Source: Lycorma delicatula (taxonomy: Eukaryota > Arthropoda > Insecta > Hemiptera > Fulgoridae). Taken from it: DNA of 64,000 bases. The notes below the pieces were generated by a model, which was given only the letters and a program-made list of their open reading frames with translations, did no database searches and was not told where the DNA came from. The stretch is taken from assembly GCF_047948215.1 (NCBI RefSeq), contig NC_134455.1, positions 152,750,575 to 152,814,574 on the forward strand, written 5' to 3'. Shown in pieces: positions 59,730 through 64,000 of this stretch (positions are counted from its first letter, which is position 1; every line of letters starts with the position of its first letter). The position numbers and the translations under genes were made by a program.

Positions 59730-61098
59730 ACACATATTTACGAAATAGGGGACATTCCGTCAGACTTCAAAAAGTGTGCTATTGTCACGATACTAAAAGA
59801 GAAGATATATGTGAAGAATACAGAACAATTAGCTTAACTACTCATGAATCAAAAGTCCTAACTAGAATTCTGTGCAGAAGAATTGAGAGGAGAGTGAAAG
59901 AAGTGTTAGGAGAAGACCGATTTGGTTTCAGGAAAAGTATAGGGACAAGGTAAGCAATTTTAGCGTTCAGATTAATAGTAGAAGGAAGATTAAAGAAAAA
60001 CAAACCGACATACTTGGCATTTATAGACTTAGAAAAGGCATTTGATAACGTGGACTGGAATAATTAAAAAATGTTCAGCATTTTTAAAAATTTAGGGTTC
60101 AAGTGTAGAGATAGAAGAACAATTGCTAACATTTACAAGAACCAAACTGCAACAGTAACAATCGAAGAGCATAAGAAAGAAGCAGTAATAAAAAAGGGAG
60201 TCAGACAAAGTTCTTTCCTATTCCCGTTACTTTTTAATATTTACTTAGAACCAGCAGTTAATAGTGTTAAAGAACAGTTTAGTTCCGGAGTAACGGTGCG
60301 AGGTGAAAAGATAAAGATACTACGATTTGCTGATGATATAGTAATTCTAACCGAGAGTAAAAAAGATTTAGAAGAAACAATCAATGGCACGGATGAAAAC
60401 TTACGCAAGAATTATCGCTTGAAAATAAACGAGAACAAAACGAAATTAATGAAATGTAGCAGAATTAAAGTAGATGGACCACTAAATATAAAAATAGGAA
60501 GAGAAAAGAATATGGAGGTAGAAGAATTTTGTTATTTGGGAACTAGAATTACTAAAGTTGGACGAAGCAGAAGCGATATAAAATGCCGAATAACACAAGC
60601 GAAACGAGCTTTCAGTCAGAAATATAATTTTCTTATATTAAAAATTAATTTAAACGTCAGTAAAACATTTTTGAAAGTATATGTTTGAAGTGTAGGTTTA
60701 TATGGAAGTGAATCTTGGACGATCGGAGTACCTGAGAAGAAAAGATTACACGCTTTTGAAATACGGTGATGTAGGAGAATGTTAAAAATCAGATGGGTGG
60801 ATAAAGTGACAAATGAAGAGGTACTACTGCAAATCGATGAAGAAAGAATCATTTGGAAAAATATAGTTAAAAGAAGAGACAAACTTGCAGGCCACGTGTA
60901 AGGCATCCTAGAATAGTTGCTTTGATATTGGAGGGACAGGTAGATGGGAAAAATTGTGCAGGCAGGCAACGTTTGCAGTACGTAAAACAAATTGTTAGGG
61001 ATGTAAGATGTAGGGGTATATCGAAATGAAACAACTGGTACTAGATAGGGAATCTTGGAGAGCTGCATCATACCAGTCAAATGACTGACGAAAAAAAA
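59730..61098 (+). mobile_element. 5'-truncated RTE-like LINE with reverse transcriptase
   Basis: Begins within the reverse transcriptase (FGFRKS region near 59920, LAFIDLEKAFDNVDW near 60020). The longest frame is 60071-60688 with KKGVRQSSFLFPLLFNIYLE and the catalytic FADD at 60326-60337. Pieces from 60690 (GLYGSESWTI, RRMLKIRWVDKVTNEEVL) follow. It ends with GAGAGCTGCATCATACCAGT and an A-run near 61098. Stops and shifts interrupt it, and GVRQG reads GVRQS. It sits in the defensin 3 intron, same orientation, 220 bp before exon 2, and is the likely source family of the tail at 54141-54200. Confidence 0.88.
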
Positions 61099-61317
61099 GT
61101 TAACGGATGACCTAGAATGAATTTCATGCTGTGTTAAATATGGTTCAAATATATGTGATTTCTCTGGTGTATTATTCATTTAATAATTAGTAACGTAACA
61201 GAGTTTATTAATTAAGACATATTAATATAGGCATGTAATACTGTATAATTTATATAAATATTTGCGGATTTATAAATTATATTTCAGCTTTTATGCTAAT
61301 ATATTTTATGTTTTCAG

Positions 61318-61460
61318 AATTTTCAGATTATGAACCACTAGATGTGCATCTTCGTATCCGCAGAACCACTTGCAATCCGATAGCTTGTACTCTTCATTGC
61401 TTAGCTTTCAAGAAAAAAGAAGGCCAATGCAAGATCAACATTTGCCGCTGCCACAATTAA
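61318..61460 (+). CDS. Def: defensin 3 (short n-loop), exon 2
   Basis: After the acceptor TTTTCAG the frame gives YEPLDVHL, the cleavage site R-I-R-R, and a 31-residue mature peptide starting TTCNPIAC. Six cysteines remain (precursor residues 54, 59, 63, 73, 78, 80) with spacing C-x4-C-x3-C-x9-C-x4-C-x-C. Against defensin 2 the n-loop is cut from 16 to 4 residues by a clean in-frame loss of 36 bases, and one propeptide codon is lost. The gamma-core is KEGQC instead of GGRC. The peptide is basic (KKK, K, R). Signal, cleavage site, acceptor and all cysteines are kept, so I read it as a functional variant. Stop TAA at 61458-61460. Confidence 0.92.
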
Positions 61461-61528
61461 AAATTAAGCTTTTATTTATAATTAAAAGTAAATAATTAAA
61501 AAAATATATAAAAATCATTAAAACACGT

Positions 61529-61534
61529 AATAAA
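61529..61534 (+). terminator. poly(A) signal of defensin 3
   Basis: AATAAA 69 bp after the stop codon. Confidence 0.65.
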
Positions 61535-61539
61535 TTGTT

Positions 61540-63040
61540 CTTAATTTTCTTACTTTGAGTTTTTATTTTTATGAATATACAAGTATGACTAATAAGAGAA
61601 CAAAGACCCCGGATTCAACATACAGCCACTGCTGTTTTTTTTTTGTTTTTGTATGATTCAGGCTAAATGATTAATTGCCTGGATGAGATTGTAAGGCAGA
61701 GAAATGGTCGTGTGTCTATCGATGGAAGAAAGTAATAAGATTAGAAAAAGGGAAAGTAGCGAGAAAGGACAACCAATTTGATTCCTACTTGTGATTCCTT
61801 TAATCATCCTTTAAGACAAATAGAAGGTTCAATAATCAACCGGTTCAAATGCGTTTAAAACTTGATGAAAAGTAATTGAATACGATTCTACTCATTCTGG
61901 GTTATTGTTCTTGCTTAAACTTTTCGAGGGGCAGATCTAACTGAAAGGTTTAAAATTAGTTGAATAAATGTTTTTAAATTAGATGTACATGCCATACAAC
62001 AATGAGGACTGGAACGACAAATTTTTTTAGGAATCTAACTTCTGTTCTCAGGTGACTCTTCAATTTCTAAAGGAAAATCAGTTTTTGTTATAGGGATGTA
62101 TATTTAATTAATCGAAGCAAAATATTTGCTTAGTGATCCTGAGTAAAAATGCCCAAAACTCTCGTCAAAAGAAAATAAAACATGAAACAAATAAACCTAC
62201 TTTGAGGTACGGTCCTCCGTGGACCTTCTATCAATATGCATTTTTTTTTTAACTTTCACCTCTTTTTGGGTAACTTAATTTTCTCCTGTTTTGGGTTCGT
62301 AGGTGTATATCAGACCCTGCTAAGTCCATGAAGTTTATGCAGGGATCAGCAGAACAGATGTATTTTTGGTGTGATCTGGTGGAAGTGACTACAGGTGTAA
62401 TTATGTGAAACACCAGAAGAGAGGTATTTCTTTCTGAAAGACCCGCTGCAAACTAACTGTTCAAGTATCTAACGAAAAGCTTTCCTAATAGCTCTTTTTA
62501 TGCAAATACAAAAAGCAACTTATTGACGACAAATCCATGTTCAATTTGATCTGCGTCGGTCTAAATTTTGAGAAGTATTCGATTTTTTATGCTTTTTATA
62601 AGTCATCACGTCTCGTTTTTGGAGTTTTTGATCATATAAAATTTAGAATAAGGCATAGATAGAAGCAACAACGCCTTAGTCTCCTTTCATTACTCTTCAA
62701 AATCTGCATCATTCTTGAATGAAACCAAGTTTAGTATCTACCTGTTTAAAGTCTGTTTTAATTTTTTAAAAAATAAAAAATAATAATAAACAAAAAGAAC
62801 ACTTGTGAAATGCTACTTGTATTGATTAATAAATCATGTAATCCTACACACACTTACCGATGCTTAATTTATTTAATTTTTTTGTTATTAACTTTATTTT
62901 CTATTGTTTAATAGGTTAGAGGATATTTTAATTAATTTGTATACAATGCGATTTCTTTATTGTTACACTTAATTTTAATAATACTCGTAAAACAAATTCC
63001 TTAAACAATGTATTCTATCCCAGTATTTCTCACCCGTAGA
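61540..63040. other. no gene recognised
   Basis: AT-rich spacer. The stretch near 62.2-62.5 kb is less AT-rich, but I could not relate it to anything. Confidence 0.5.
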
Positions 63041-63045
63041 AAATA

Positions 63046-63177
63046 TACGTTGTGCAACTGTCTATAATGGCCATTAATGCACTTTTGAGAAGTTATCGAC
63101 ACTCGCCAAGGCACGTGTAGTAAATTACTTCGCACTCGTGCTTAATGGCTATCATTATAGACTTGTTGCATAACGTA
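63046..63177. mobile_element. MITE-like 132-bp palindromic element
   Basis: Starts TACGTTGTGCAACTGTCTAT and ends with the imperfect reverse complement (ATAGACTTGTTGCATAACGTA). Arms of about 35 bp pair with a few mismatches and small bulges around a short centre. TA at both ends would fit a Tc1/mariner-type target duplication. No coding capacity. Confidence 0.6.
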
Positions 63178-63179
63178 CT

Positions 63180-64000
63180 ATTAAAAAATGATATGTCACT
63201 TTGTTCAATAATCCACAAAATATAATTTTAATAGAACTTATGAGATGAAAACATAATAATGATTTAAAAGATTAACATATCACCACAGTATAAAATTAAC
63301 GTGTTTATTTATAACCTAGTAAAGAAAGATCCTGTTTTAAATGAACCTTTTGGCATTTTGCGTATTTTTTGGGGTATTGTAATTCCAGGAGAGGATTGTA
63401 ATGTAATTACAGTGGTGGGAAAGTCTCTGTTATAAAGCAATCGCTTCTAAAATCATGATCTCATCTTTCAGCTAATCATGATACAGCATAGCAGTAGTGT
63501 AAAAATGCCGGTTCTGGGATTAGCGGCATCAATGATGTCATCACCCCCCAAAAAAATATGTACACGTGCTTGCTGACTTTGCATTAACCTTGCTTACTAG
63601 TTTGAAAGTCGACTGATAATGCATTTGCGCCAATTAGTGATAACGTATTGTTATTTTATTTTCCATGTTATCTCAATGATAAGCGATACATATAAATATC
63701 GCCAAAAAATTATTTTAACGGATTCATACCACGTTTTGCTATACTGTGTAACGTTATTTTTCACTATTAGATTTGCATCATCATCTTTGTTATATTCATT
63801 TAAAGAGGTGAGTAAAACTTATTTTAAATTAATTAAATATTAAATTATTTTTCCAGCCGATATTTAAATAAAAAATTATTCACTTAAAATAATTCTGTTC
63901 TAGTTCACGTATTTAAAATAAATTGTTATTTTATATTCTAGTTCATAAAATTAAAATAATTAGCTTCCAGCACCTAATTTTTTTTTCAGTGCTAAGATTG
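63180..64000. other. no gene recognised
   Basis: AT-rich; the frame at 63619-63843 is low complexity with no features. Confidence 0.5.

Noticed and set aside
60616..61179. 187-codon minus-strand frame
   Set aside because: It is the antisense shadow of the LINE reverse transcriptase region on the plus strand.

Overview
The window is AT-rich eukaryotic nuclear DNA, most likely from a hemipteran insect. The basis is three two-exon genes for insect-type (CS-alpha-beta) defensins, whose mature peptides begin A/T-T-C and resemble known true-bug defensins, plus insect-type mobile elements: mariner/Tc1 relatives, hAT, RTE-like and R1-like LINEs, a tRNA-derived SINE and a Helitron remnant. Genes are sparse and introns long. 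Most short open frames here are shadows or transposon debris.

Layout. 0-1.4 kb: a Tc1-like transposase remnant, then a dead defensin exon 2 on the minus strand. 1.9-3.0 kb: mariner remnant. 4.5-8.3 kb: left arm of a large inverted duplication. 9.1-12.9 kb: defensin gene 1. 14.0-14.6 kb: LINE debris. 16.1-16.4 kb: cluster of perfect hairpins. 19.2-22.2 kb: right arm of the inverted duplication. 22.2-25.6 kb: defensin gene 2. 26.3 kb: a possible orphan signal-peptide exon. 28.4-31.5 kb: GC-rich repeat and a LINE 5' part. 31.6-34.9 kb: direct duplicate of the 6.6-10.3 kb region, ending in a defensin copy that has lost exon 1. 36.0-46.0 kb: a gene for a P-loop GTPase-like protein with a collagen-like Gly-rich tail, probably with a distant signal-peptide exon and transposons in its intron. 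51.3 kb: a coding-like membrane exon. 52.3-53.1 kb: a decayed repetitive-element ORF. 54.9-61.5 kb: defensin gene 3, with a LINE, a SINE and a Helitron remnant in its intron. 63.0-63.2 kb: a MITE-like palindrome.

How it fits together. The defensin locus has grown by segmental duplication, direct and inverted, and shows several stages: two canonical genes, one gene with a drastically shortened n-loop, one copy killed by a nonsense change, and one that lost exon 1 and part of its kappaB site. The intact genes share a kappaB-like site just upstream of TATATAAA, a 25-residue signal peptide, an acidic propeptide, an R-I-R-R cleavage site and one phase-1 intron, so they look like secreted, immune-inducible antimicrobial peptides. 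The most unusual items are the GTPase/collagen-like gene, the short-loop defensin, the near-identical core inside the older inverted repeat, and a large excess of perfect short-loop inverted repeats that look like template-switch products.
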